Shown piece by piece: positions 25,663-33,935 of a stretch of DNA of 36,130 nucleotides. Every line of letters starts with the position of its first letter. Within the stretch, counting starts at the first letter, position 1. Under the pieces are notes generated by a model. That model ran no database searches, was not told the DNA's origin, and saw only the letters and a list, made by a program, of their open reading frames with translations. The stretch is from Planctomycetota bacterium (GTDB lineage Bacteria > Planctomycetota > UBA1135 > UBA2386), in contig JAGQRB010000892.1 in assembly GCA_020425925.1 (NCBI GenBank), forward strand, positions 1-36,130, given 5' to 3'. Both the position numbers and the translations under genes were made by a program.

Positions 25663-26262
25663 TCAGAAGGCGAAGCAGTCGACGACCGTGGTCTCGCCGG
25701 CACCGCTGCTGTGCAGCGTGAGCGCCTGGTCGAAGAAATCGACTCCGATCAGCCCCGGCGTAAACGGGAAGGTGAGCGAGTGGTACGGCGTCGTGGCACC
25801 CTGCGGCACGAACAGACCGACGAACCAGGAACCCGCGGGATCGAGGTGCACCGGCCCGGTGAACGGCGGGAACATCGTCGGCGCCGCCTGCAGGCGCAGG
25901 CCCATGAACAGCAGGTAGACGTCGCCCGCCGGACCGTCGCCGAAGAAGTCGAGGCTCATCGTCGTCGTCGTCGTCGTCGTGACCGCGAACTGCGCGTTCG
26001 CCTGCACCGCGATCGACGACACCGTCACGAACGCGCACGTGATCGCGCCGGGCGTGCCGGTGATCTCGACCGGAACACCCTCGAACGGCACCAGATTGCC
26101 GACCGCGCCGGGGCGCAGGCGCTGGTTGGTGCAGATCGTGCGATGGGTCGCGCCATCCTGGCAGAAGGAGATCGGCGGCAGCGCCTCGATCGTGTCGCGG
26201 ATGGTCACCTGCTGGGCAGCGGCAGCGGCCGCGAGGAACAAGACCGGCATCAGGCGCTTCAT
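25663..26262 (-). CDS. Secreted beta-rich hypothetical protein with a poly-threonine tract
   Basis: 199 residues. The signal peptide is MKRLMPVLFLAAAAAAQQ. The mature part has TICTNQRLRPGAVGNLVPF and ITCAFVTVSSIAVQANAQF, then seven consecutive Thr, followed by MSLDFFGDGP. The C-terminal 90 residues (VYLLFMGLRLQAAPTMFPP, SWFVGLFVPQGATTP, GLIGVDFFDQALTLHSSG) resemble the beta module shared by other secreted proteins here. I know no function. The start is set by the signal peptide and by TACCGT seven bases upstream. It heads the minus-strand run that continues with the ABC genes, although it may simply be a neighbour. Confidence 0.82.
   Translation of the reverse strand: MKRLMPVLFLAAAAAAQQVTIRDTIEALPPISFCQDGATHRTICTNQRLRPGAVGNLVPFEGVPVEITGTPGAITCAFVTVSSIAVQANAQFAVTTTTTTTMSLDFFGDGPAGDVYLLFMGLRLQAAPTMFPPFTGPVHLDPAGSWFVGLFVPQGATTPYHSLTFPFTPGLIGVDFFDQALTLHSSGAGETTVVDCFAF
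25959..25980. repeat. TCG trinucleotide repeat, about 7.3 copies, coding for poly-Thr
   Basis: An uninterrupted TCG run on the plus strand gives seven ACG codons in the secreted protein on the minus strand. Unit changes keep the frame, so length variation would alter only the number of Thr residues. Confidence 0.85.
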
Positions 26263-26269
26263 GGCGTGC

Positions 26270-26275
26270 ACGGTA
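26270..26275 (-). promoter_or_regulatory. Putative -10 element TACCGT (minus strand)
   Basis: GCTACCGT on the minus strand ends seven bases before ATG 26262, essentially the same layout as at 1674-1679 and 6924-6929. It suggests leaderless transcription and would be the promoter of the 26262-17545 run. Confidence 0.45.
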
Positions 26276-26401
26276 GCCGAACGGAGCGGCCGCCGCACCG
26301 ATCGAGGGTCGCGATCGACCGGCCGAGGGAATAGAACCGTAGCGGTCGCTGCCGGCACCACCGGTTCGAACCGCGACTCACGAGAAGGGAACCGTCGACC
26401 G

Positions 26402-29047
26402 ATGCCACAGTCCTCGCTGTTTCGCCTGATGCGCGATCGCGCCGCCATCGACGAGATCCTCGATCTGACCGCGAGCGGCGTCCGGCTGGCCGGCAGCGAG
26501 GCGCTCGGCATCGAACCGGAGCGCGTGCGCCGGCTGCTCGATCCGGGCACCTCGGCGCTCGAGTCGACATCGGGCAGCACGATCGACGCCGAGCTCGAGG
26601 CGATCATCCGGTTGCACGCGCGACCCTCGCTGCTGGTCCGGAGCGGCCGGGTGGAGGCCGCGGCCAGCGCGCTCTGGCAGCAGCGGCTCGCGCGCTGCGA
26701 CGAAGTCCTCGGCGATGCGCTCGCGGCGGTCGGCCGCATCGACGTCGTCGACCACGACTCCTTCGATTGGATCGGCACCGCCTGGGTCGTCGCGCCCAAC
26801 ACGATCATCACCAACCGCCACGTCGTCGCGGAGTTCGCCAAGGCCGACGGCGAAGCCTGGACCGCGCGTCCGAACGAAGCCGGACGCCCGATCGCCGCCA
26901 CCGTCGACTTCGTTCGCGAACTCGGCAGCCGCCACACCCGCAAGCTGCGCATCGAGCGCGTGCGCTGGGTCTGGCAGGGGCCGGGGCCGACGGCCGACCT
27001 CGCCCTGCTCGAGGTCCGCGGCGACGACCTGCCGCCGCCGATCCCGCTCGCCGAACGCGACGGCGAGGTCGATCAGTTCGTGGTCGCCGTCGGCTATCCG
27101 GCGCGGGACAGTCGCAACGACGACGCACCGATGGCGCGGATCTTCGGCGAGACGTTCGGAGTCAAGCGCTGCGCGCCGGGGCAGGTCACCGGCGTGAGCG
27201 GCGAGATGCGATTCGAACACGACTGCTCGACGCTCGGCGGCAACTCGGGCTCGGCCGTGCTCGACCTCGCGACCGGTCACGCGATCGGGCTGCATTTCGG
27301 CGGCACCTACAAGAAGGCCAATCACGCGGTTCGCGCGTCGATCGTGCGACGTGCGCTCGAGCTCGCCGGCACCGACACAGCGAATCCCGCGGCGGCGGGC
27401 CGGACCGCGCACCGCCTCGCCGCAACCGTCACCGCCGCGACGCAGGCGGTCGACGCCGCGTTCGAGGCAACCTGCGTCGAGGTGCGCGCCGCCGGCGCAG
27501 GGCTGCCGGTCGCGGTTGCCACCCGGATGCTCACCGCGCTGCGCGACGATCGCCGCGATCGGCAGCTCGTCGAGCTCGGCACGCTGATCCTCGCCGTGGG
27601 TCAGGATCATCCCGCTGTGCGCCGGCTGACCGCCCAGGGGCAGATCGAGAGCGGCGATCTCGATGCCGCGATCGGCAACCTGGAGACCGCGGAGTCGCGC
27701 GTGACCGAGCTGCTGGCCGCGGCCGATGGCGCCGCCGGCGCCACCGCGGCGCTCTGGCTGCGACGCGAACAGGCGGAGGTCCGTGGGTTGCTGGGCCGCG
27801 CCTTCAAGCAACGCTTCGTCGATGCCGGCGCTCGCGTCGACGGCTCCGAGGTCGCCGACGCCGAGCGTGCGCTGCACTACTACGGCGAGTGCTACCGCGC
27901 GTCACCGGTGGAGAACCTCTGGCACGGCATCAACTTCGTCGCGCTTGCGGATCGGCTGGCGCGCGATCGCAGCGGCGAGCCAGCTGCCCGCGACGAGGCC
28001 GCCGACGGCGTCGCGCGCGAGATCCTGCGCAGCATCGACATGCTCGAGGAACTCGGCACCGCGACGATGTGGGACCATGCAACGCGTGCGGAAGCACGGC
28101 TCGCGCTCGGCGAGACGGAGAAGTTCGAGGCCGCGGTCGACGCGCTGCTCACCCGCCCGGACCTCACGCGCTTCGCGGTCGGCAGCTTCCGGCGGCAGCT
28201 CGAGCAGGTCTGGCGACTCGACAGCACCACCGAACCGGGCAAGTCGGTCACCGCCAAGCTCGCCGCGCGTCTCGCGCAGCTCACCGACCCCGCGCCAGCG
28301 ACGCCGACGACCACGGGCCTGGGCCAGGCTCCCGACAAGGCGTCGGTCCAGGCGACGGTCGCGGACAACCGCGGCGTGCGCCGCGCGCGCGGCGTCGCGC
28401 GGATCGGCACCAGCTTCTTCGAGGGCGAGGGCAGCGGCTTCCTGCTCGACCCCGGCGCGATCTGGCCCGAGTACGACGGCCCGCGTTCGGTGCTGCTGCT
28501 GACGAACTCGCACGTCTGCAGCCCGAACGCGGATCCGACAGCGCGCGAGGCGCCGTTCCATCCGCGTGCAGCGCGCTTCGCGTTCCTCGGACCGAAGGGT
28601 CGGGTCGACCGCGAAGTGCTCGTCGCCTACTGCGAGGCGCTGTGGTCGTCGCCGCCCGACGAACTCGATGCGACGCTGCTGCTGCTCGACGGCGGGCCGA
28701 CGGCCGAGCTGTTCCCGATCGCGGCGGCGCCGCCGCGGCCCGGTGACCCGACCAGCGTCGTCGGCTATCCGCTCGGTGGCAAGCTCTGCTACTCGAGCAA
28801 CCCGAGCGTCCTCGGCACCGTCGACGAGCGCCTGCTGTCGTACGACGCGCACACCGAACCGGGCATGAGCGGCAGCCCGGTGGTCGACTCCGAGTGGCAA
28901 CTGATCGGCCTGCACCGCCACCATCTGCATGCCGAACGCCGGAACGGCGGCGTGCGCATCGATCGGATCCTCACCGCGATCCGCGCCGCGCTGCTGCCGG
29001 TCTTCGGACCGCAGGGGCCGCCACCCTACCTCGAGCCCGACGCCTGA
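26402..29047 (+). CDS. Cytoplasmic protein with two trypsin-like protease domains flanking a helical TRAFs-binding/TPR-like region
   Basis: 881 residues, no signal peptide or membrane helix. Residues 1-105 are helical and unrecognised (RDRAAIDEILDLTASGVRLA, IIRLHARPSLLVRSGRVEAA). Protease domain 1 (about 110-320) has His140 in IITNRHVV, Asp199 in TADLALLEV and Ser282 in LGGNSGSAVLD. Residues about 340-640 are helical repeats; AEVRGLLGRAFKQRFVDA and ALHYYGECYRASPVENLWHG resemble the TRAFs-binding (DUF4071-like) region of signalling proteins. Protease domain 2 (about 660-870) has His704 in LLTNSHVC, Asp756 in DELDATLLLL and Ser824 in PGMSGSPVVD. Both triads look complete. The receptor-like kinase gene follows on the same strand. 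I infer an intracellular signalling or defence protease; substrates are unknown. Confidence 0.9.
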   Translation: MPQSSLFRLMRDRAAIDEILDLTASGVRLAGSEALGIEPERVRRLLDPGTSALESTSGSTIDAELEAIIRLHARPSLLVRSGRVEAAASALWQQRLARCDEVLGDALAAVGRIDVVDHDSFDWIGTAWVVAPNTIITNRHVVAEFAKADGEAWTARPNEAGRPIAATVDFVRELGSRHTRKLRIERVRWVWQGPGPTADLALLEVRGDDLPPPIPLAERDGEVDQFVVAVGYPARDSRNDDAPMARIFGETFGVKRCAPGQVTGVSGEMRFEHDCSTLGGNSGSAVLDLATGHAIGLHFGGTYKKANHAVRASIVRRALELAGTDTANPAAAGRTAHRLAATVTAATQAVDAAFEATCVEVRAAGAGLPVAVATRMLTALRDDRRDRQLVELGTLILAVGQDHPAVRRLTAQGQIESGDLDAAIGNLETAESRVTELLAAADGAAGATAALWLRREQAEVRGLLGRAFKQRFVDAGARVDGSEVADAERALHYYGECYRASPVENLWHGINFVALADRLARDRSGEPAARDEAADGVAREILRSIDMLEELGTATMWDHATRAEARLALGETEKFEAAVDALLTRPDLTRFAVGSFRRQLEQVWRLDSTTEPGKSVTAKLAARLAQLTDPAPATPTTTGLGQAPDKASVQATVADNRGVRRARGVARIGTSFFEGEGSGFLLDPGAIWPEYDGPRSVLLLTNSHVCSPNADPTAREAPFHPRAARFAFLGPKGRVDREVLVAYCEALWSSPPDELDATLLLLDGGPTAELFPIAAAPPRPGDPTSVVGYPLGGKLCYSSNPSVLGTVDERLLSYDAHTEPGMSGSPVVDSEWQLIGLHRHHLHAERRNGGVRIDRILTAIRAALLPVFGPQGPPPYLEPDA

Positions 29048-29161
29048 GACCGCGCCGGCAAACCGCTACGGGACTGCGAAAACCGCGTCCTGACACTAGG
29101 CTATCGCGCGGTTCGGGTCGGTGCGCCGGGTCGACCGCTCTCTCGCCCCCGACCGACCTCA

Positions 29162-31459
29162 ATGCCGACTGCTGACTACGGCCCGGCGCGACCGAATCGA
29201 ATCGGTCGCTATCGAATACTCGACGACCTCGGCGAAGGCGGCATGGGCACGGTCTATCTCGCCGAGCAGACCGAGCCGGTGTCGCGACGCGTCGCCGTCA
29301 AGGTCATCAAACTCGGCATGGACACCAAAGCGGTGGTGGCCCGTTTCGAGCAGGAGCGCCAGGCGCTCGCGTTGATGGACCACGAAGGCATCGCCAAGGT
29401 CTTCGACTGCGGCACCACCGAGCGCGGCCAGCCGTACTTCGTGATGGAGCTCGCGAAGGGTGTGCCAATGACGCAGTTCTGCCAGCAACGCCGGCTCGCG
29501 GTCGCCGATCGCGTGCGGCTGATCCAGGAGGTCTGCGCCGCGGTGCAGCACGCCCATCAGAAGGGCGTGATCCACCGCGATCTCAAGCCCGGCAACGTGC
29601 TCGTGACCGACGGTCCGGACGGCAGCAGCAGCGGCAGGGCGCAGATCAAGATCATCGACTTCGGGCTGGCCAAGGCCATGGGCCCCAAGCTCGTCGAGGC
29701 GACGCTGTTCACCGAGGCGGGGCAGATCGTCGGCACACCCGAGTACATGGCACCCGAGCAGGCCGACCCCACCAATCAGGACATCGACACGCGCGTCGAC
29801 GTCTATGCGCTGGGCGTGATGCTGTATCAGGTCCTCGTCGGCGAGCTGCCGTTCCCGGTCCGCGCGCTGCGCCAGGACGGAATGCTCGAATGGCAGCGCG
29901 TGCTGCGCGATATCGACCCACCGAAGCCGAGCACGATGCTGGCGTCGGTCGGCAGCGCACAGCTCGAGATCGCCGAACAGCGCCGCACCAACGTCAGCAC
30001 GCTGCGAACCCTGCTGCGCAGCGACCTCGACTGGGTGGTGCTCAAGGCGCTCGCCAAGGAACGCGACCGACGCTACCAAACGCCTGCCGAGCTCGCCGCC
30101 GACCTGCAGCGCTTCCTCGACAACGAGGCCGTGCTCGCCGGCCCGCCGAGCGCAACCTACCGATTGCGCAAGTTCCTGCTGCGCTACCGCGGCCAGGTGA
30201 TCGCCGCTGCGCTGGTCTTCCTGGCCACGCTCGGCGGCGGCATCGCGACGTTCGTTCAGTACCTGCGGGCCGAGGATGCACGCATCGAAGCCAGCGACAA
30301 CCTCGACAAGGTCGAGCGGCTGCTCGATTTCTCCGCGGCGCAGGTGCTGCTCGCCCGCGCCGACGAGCTGTACCCCGCGACTCCCGAGGTCGCGCCGGCG
30401 ATGCGCGACTGGCTCGCCGAGGTCGACGAGCGCCTGCAGCGGCTCGAGGTCTACCGCCGCGAGGCGACCCCGCCGCGCGACGACGACGTGTCGCGCGCGG
30501 TCGCCGATTTCGAGCAGCTCGCAGCGCTGCGGCCCGCGATCGCGGCGCGCTACGAGCTCGCGTGTTCACTGGCGGCGACGACGATCGATGGCGAGCGCGC
30601 GGCGTGGGATCGGGCCGCGAGCGCGATCGTCGGATCGCCGCGCTACCACGGCCTGGTGTTGACGCCACAGATCGGGCTCGTGCCGCTCGGCGCGAATCCG
30701 CAGGGACTGCAGGAGTTCTGGCACACGGCGAGCGGAACGCGGCCGCTCCGCGGCGCCGATCGCGAGCTGCTGATGACGCCGGACAACGGCATCGTCCTCG
30801 TGCTGGTGCCGGGTGGAACGGACGGACCGCGCGCGTTCTTCCTCGCCAAGTTCGAGGTGACCCAGGCGCAGTGGGAACGCGCGATGGGCACCAACCCGGC
30901 GCTCTACCGTCCGCCGGCCGCGATCGTCAGGACGATGCTACACGGCGAGCACCCGACGGTGATCACGCCACTCCATCCGGTCGAGAGCGTGAGCTGGCGC
31001 GACTGCCAGGTCTGTGCACGGCGGCTCGATCTCCGTCTCCCGACCGAGGCCGAATGGCAGTTCGGCGCCGAGGCGGGCAGCGGGGCGGCGTTCTGCTGGG
31101 GTGACGACCCTGCCAGTCTCGCCGGCAACGAGAACATGCTCGATCGGTCGGCGACGCCGACGGCGGTCGCGCAGCACGGGCTCGACTGCGACGACGGCTA
31201 TCCGCTGCACGCGCCGGTCGGATCGTTCGCGCGCAACCCCTTCGGCCTCTGCGACATGCTCGGCAACGTCTCCGAGTGGTGCGCCGATCTCTACGAGAGC
31301 GACGATCCGACCGACAGCAAGCCGTGGCGCCGTACGTTCCGCGGCGGCAACTGGTGGGCGCCGGTGGCGACCGCAAGACCGAGCTACCGCCAGTACGAGA
31401 ACCCGAACGGGCTCAATCAGGCCCGCGGCGTGCGGCTGGCGCGCGACCTGCGCCGCTGA
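29162..31459 (+). CDS. Receptor-like Ser/Thr protein kinase with C-terminal SUMF1/FGE-like domain
   Basis: 765 residues. The kinase domain (about 17-320) has LGEGGMGTVYLAEQ (glycine loop), Lys47 in RVAVKVIKLGMD, VIHRDLKPGNVLV (catalytic Asp140), IIDFGLAKAMG (Asp166) and GTPEYMAPEQA. One membrane helix lies at about 345-365 (QVIAAALVFLATLGGGIATFV). A helical region follows, and then a SUMF1/FGE-like domain at about 515-763 (FFLAKFEVTQAQWERAMGTN, HPVESVSWRDCQVC, RLPTEAEWQFGAEAG, NPFGLCDMLGNVSEWCADLY, FRGGNWW, GVRLARDL). The catalytic cysteines of true formylglycine enzymes are not visible near the end, so this is probably a ligand-binding FGE-like domain. It lies 114 bases behind the double-protease gene. 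Confidence 0.95.
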   Translation: MPTADYGPARPNRIGRYRILDDLGEGGMGTVYLAEQTEPVSRRVAVKVIKLGMDTKAVVARFEQERQALALMDHEGIAKVFDCGTTERGQPYFVMELAKGVPMTQFCQQRRLAVADRVRLIQEVCAAVQHAHQKGVIHRDLKPGNVLVTDGPDGSSSGRAQIKIIDFGLAKAMGPKLVEATLFTEAGQIVGTPEYMAPEQADPTNQDIDTRVDVYALGVMLYQVLVGELPFPVRALRQDGMLEWQRVLRDIDPPKPSTMLASVGSAQLEIAEQRRTNVSTLRTLLRSDLDWVVLKALAKERDRRYQTPAELAADLQRFLDNEAVLAGPPSATYRLRKFLLRYRGQVIAAALVFLATLGGGIATFVQYLRAEDARIEASDNLDKVERLLDFSAAQVLLARADELYPATPEVAPAMRDWLAEVDERLQRLEVYRREATPPRDDDVSRAVADFEQLAALRPAIAARYELACSLAATTIDGERAAWDRAASAIVGSPRYHGLVLTPQIGLVPLGANPQGLQEFWHTASGTRPLRGADRELLMTPDNGIVLVLVPGGTDGPRAFFLAKFEVTQAQWERAMGTNPALYRPPAAIVRTMLHGEHPTVITPLHPVESVSWRDCQVCARRLDLRLPTEAEWQFGAEAGSGAAFCWGDDPASLAGNENMLDRSATPTAVAQHGLDCDDGYPLHAPVGSFARNPFGLCDMLGNVSEWCADLYESDDPTDSKPWRRTFRGGNWWAPVATARPSYRQYENPNGLNQARGVRLARDLRR

Positions 31460-31696
31460 TCAGTCCTTGCGCCCTTCGAGCGGGAAGATGATCACGTTGA
31501 CGATGCCGCCGGGCCAGATCGGCGAGCCGGGCTCGGACGACGGCGAGTTCTGCTTGATCGTCGCGGCCTCGACCGCGGTCGGATCCGTCTCCTTGTCGGG
31601 CAGATTCTCGATCGCGATCTCGAGCTCGCGGCGTGACGCATCGGCGCGAGCGTCGCCGACGATCCAATCGGCGTAGTTGGGGGTGGTCGTGCTCAT
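31460..31696 (-). CDS. Small hypothetical protein, 78 residues
   Basis: It starts at MSTTTPNYADWIVGDARADA and ends with the motif-like stretch SPIWPGGIVNVIIFPLEGRKD. There is no signal peptide. The first half is acidic and helical (ASRRELEIAIENLPDKETDP). I recognise no family. The open frame continues far upstream, but only as antisense of the hydrolase gene. TATCCT (31711-31706) nine bases before the ATG fits the -10 pattern of this window. Its stop abuts the stop of the kinase gene (TGATCA). Confidence 0.6.
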   Translation of the reverse strand: MSTTTPNYADWIVGDARADASRRELEIAIENLPDKETDPTAVEAATIKQNSPSSEPGSPIWPGGIVNVIIFPLEGRKD

Positions 31697-31705
31697 GGTG
31701 GCCGC

Positions 31706-31711
31706 AGGATA
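31706..31711 (-). promoter_or_regulatory. Putative -10 element TATCCT (minus strand)
   Basis: GGTATCCT on the minus strand ends nine bases before ATG 31696. It is a looser match to the recurring hexamer and supports the short gene start. Confidence 0.3.
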
Positions 31712-31753
31712 CCGGTGTCCCCCCACAACCGCGCAGGACCAAGAGACGACGAC

Positions 31754-33148
31754 ATGCGAAACCCCGTCCTGCTTTGTCTCGGCCTGTCGCTGCCGCTGCC
31801 GGCCCAGGCCACCCCGTGCTACGACTTCGGCCCCATCGACGACGTCATGGTCGAGATGACGGCGACCCTGACCCCGAACGCGAGCCTCGCGATCGCGCGC
31901 GACGCGGTACCACTGTTTTCGGCCCACTACGGCACATTCGGGCCGAGCACCGTCGTGCCGATCGCCTCGGCCACGAAGTGGCTTTCCGGAGCCGTCATAA
32001 TGTCGCTCGTCGACGACGGCCTGCTGGATCTCGACGCGCCGGTGTCGACCTATCTGCCGAACTTCACCGGCCTCGCCGGCACGATGACCGTGCGCCAGAT
32101 GTTCTCGCACACCGCCGGCACCGTCGGCGACCATTGGGCGATCAGCGCCGCCAACCTCACGCTCGAGCAGGCGGTCAACGTCCTCGCCCAGGTGCCGCTG
32201 CGGGCGCCGCCCGGCACCGACTTCTACTACGGCGGTGTCTCGATGCACATCGCCGGTCGCGTCGCCGAGGTCGTCGCCGGCCAGGACTGGGCGACCTTGT
32301 TCCAGACCCGCATCGCCGGCCCGCTGCAGATGACGGCGACCGACTATCTCGGCATCGGCAGCGCCTCGAATCCCCGCATCGCCGGCGGCGTGCGCTCGAC
32401 GCTGGCAGATCTCGCGAACTTCGTCGCGATGCTGCAGCAGGGCGGCAACTTCCAGGGCACGCAGGTCCTGAGCCCGAACGCGGTCGACGCGCTGTTCGAG
32501 GACCAGACCGGCGGTGTGCCGATCACCAGCGCGCCGGTCGCCGCGCCGGGGCTCGGCTACGCGATCGGTGCCTGGGTCGAACGCCGCGACGCCGGCGGTC
32601 GCGTCGTCGAGGCCAGCAGCCAGGGCGCGTTCGGGTGCACGCCCTGGGTCGACCGCGAGCGCGGCACGAGCGGCGTCTTCCTCACCGCCGACCTCGTCGT
32701 CCAGACCGATCCGTACTCGGACCGCGTGCGTTTCGCGTGCTATGACGCCCTCCGCTTCCGGGGCGTCGAGTGCTACGGCGGCGCGAGTCCGACCTGCGCC
32801 GGCTTCGTGCGGGCGACGACGAATGCGATCCCGGTCGCCGGCAGCGCGGCGTTCAGCGCGATCGCACACGATGCGCGGCCGAATGCGCTGGGCGCGGTGG
32901 TGATCGCACTGGCGCCGGCGCTGCCACCGATCCAGATCGCAGGTGTCGACATCCACGTCGACCTCGCCAGCTCGATCAGCGCCGTGCTCGCCGCCGACGG
33001 CGCCGGCCGGGTGGTCTACCCGGCACCCCTGACCTGGGTGCCGCCCGGAACCGGGATCTTCCTGCAGTTCGCGTTCCTGCAACGGCCGTTCTGCCAGGGC
33101 CCCGACGCATTCGTGACGACCCACGGCCTGGCGATCACCGCGCAGTAG
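31754..33148 (+). CDS. Secreted serine hydrolase of the beta-lactamase (class C/DD-peptidase-like) family with C-terminal beta module
   Basis: 464 residues from ATG 31754; a GTG at 31715 is in frame but would put 13 polar residues before the signal peptide MRNPVLLCLGLSLPLPAQA. The catalytic S-x-x-K is Ser72-Ala-Thr-Lys75 in IASATKWLSGAVIM. LLDLDAPVSTYLPNF and MTVRQMFSHTAG are typical of the family. The second motif, normally Y-x-N, reads YYGG at about 158-161. The catalytic domain ends around residue 350, and the last 100 residues form a beta-rich module (GAVVIALAPALPP, GVDIHVDLASSISAV, GTGIFLQFAFLQRPF, GLAITAQ). It is probably an exported esterase or peptidase rather than an antibiotic resistance enzyme. 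Confidence 0.9.
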   Translation: MRNPVLLCLGLSLPLPAQATPCYDFGPIDDVMVEMTATLTPNASLAIARDAVPLFSAHYGTFGPSTVVPIASATKWLSGAVIMSLVDDGLLDLDAPVSTYLPNFTGLAGTMTVRQMFSHTAGTVGDHWAISAANLTLEQAVNVLAQVPLRAPPGTDFYYGGVSMHIAGRVAEVVAGQDWATLFQTRIAGPLQMTATDYLGIGSASNPRIAGGVRSTLADLANFVAMLQQGGNFQGTQVLSPNAVDALFEDQTGGVPITSAPVAAPGLGYAIGAWVERRDAGGRVVEASSQGAFGCTPWVDRERGTSGVFLTADLVVQTDPYSDRVRFACYDALRFRGVECYGGASPTCAGFVRATTNAIPVAGSAAFSAIAHDARPNALGAVVIALAPALPPIQIAGVDIHVDLASSISAVLAADGAGRVVYPAPLTWVPPGTGIFLQFAFLQRPFCQGPDAFVTTHGLAITAQ

Positions 33149-33178
33149 AGCAGCGGCCCGATCGAAGCGGGTACCGCC

Positions 33179-33808
33179 TCAGTCGTCGGCCGGCCACTCG
33201 ATCGCGATCGCGGCCCGGCCGCCGGTGGCGTCGCGGAGCTCCTGCGCGAACGGCTCGACGCGATCGAGCGGCACGTCGATCACGAGCCGGGTCTGCTCGC
33301 CGTACTCGGCGAGGCGCGGCTTCTGGCCCTCGGCGTGCAAGGCAGCCGCAACCGCACCGGCCTGGGCATAGCCGTGCACGATCTCGACCGCGGCGGTCAA
33401 CACGCGCTCGACGATCGTGGCGTGCGCCAGCGCTTCGCGGGCGGCGCCGCCGTAGGCGCGGATCAGACCGCCGGTGCCGAGCTTGGTGCCGCCGAAGATG
33501 CGGCTGACGACGACCAGCACGCGGGTGAGCTCGAGGTGGTCGATCTGCTGCAGGATCGGCGCCCCCGCCGAACCCGACGGCTCGCCGTCGTCGCTGTAAC
33601 GGAAGCGGGCGCCGTCGGCGCCGAGTCGCCAGCCGTAGGCGTGGTGGTTCGCGGCCGGGAACTCGCGCGCGACCTCGCCGAGCACGGCGGCGATCGCAGC
33701 GTCGTCGTCGACCGGCGCGACCGTCGCGATGTGCCGCGATCCCTTGATCTTCTCGGGCTCGTGACGGCAACGCTCGGCGACCGTGCGGAAGGACCGGACC
33801 GTCGCCAT
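33179..33808 (-). CDS. yigZ: YigZ/IMPACT family protein (UPF0029)
   Basis: 209 residues, close to the 204 of E. coli YigZ. The N-terminal domain carries the family signature: KIKGSRHIATVAPVDDDAA, HHAYGWRLG, RYSDDGEPSGSAGAPILQQI, VLVVVSRIFGGTKLGTGGLIRAYGGAAREAL. The C-terminal DUF1949-like ferredoxin fold follows (TRLVIDVPLDRVEPFAQEL). The molecular role is unclear; the family is linked to translation regulation in eukaryotes (IMPACT). It is a single gene, convergent with the serine hydrolase and divergent from the beta-helix gene. Confidence 0.95.
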   Translation of the reverse strand: MATVRSFRTVAERCRHEPEKIKGSRHIATVAPVDDDAAIAAVLGEVAREFPAANHHAYGWRLGADGARFRYSDDGEPSGSAGAPILQQIDHLELTRVLVVVSRIFGGTKLGTGGLIRAYGGAAREALAHATIVERVLTAAVEIVHGYAQAGAVAAALHAEGQKPRLAEYGEQTRLVIDVPLDRVEPFAQELRDATGGRAAIAIEWPADD

Positions 33809-33935
33809 CTCAGCCCAAGGAGCGCGCGCGCAACGGAGAGCTCATCGCCGGCGGATCCTACGTCACGGGCGACGAACCCGAAAAAGACCGGCCGCTGCGC
33901 TTCGCTTGCACGTCTGCCGGCATGCAGCCAGCACT

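Noticed and set aside
31697-33124. Long minus-strand extension of the small hypothetical gene
   Set aside because: Upstream of 31696 the frame is antisense to the serine hydrolase; the promoter-like element and MSTTT start favour the short gene.
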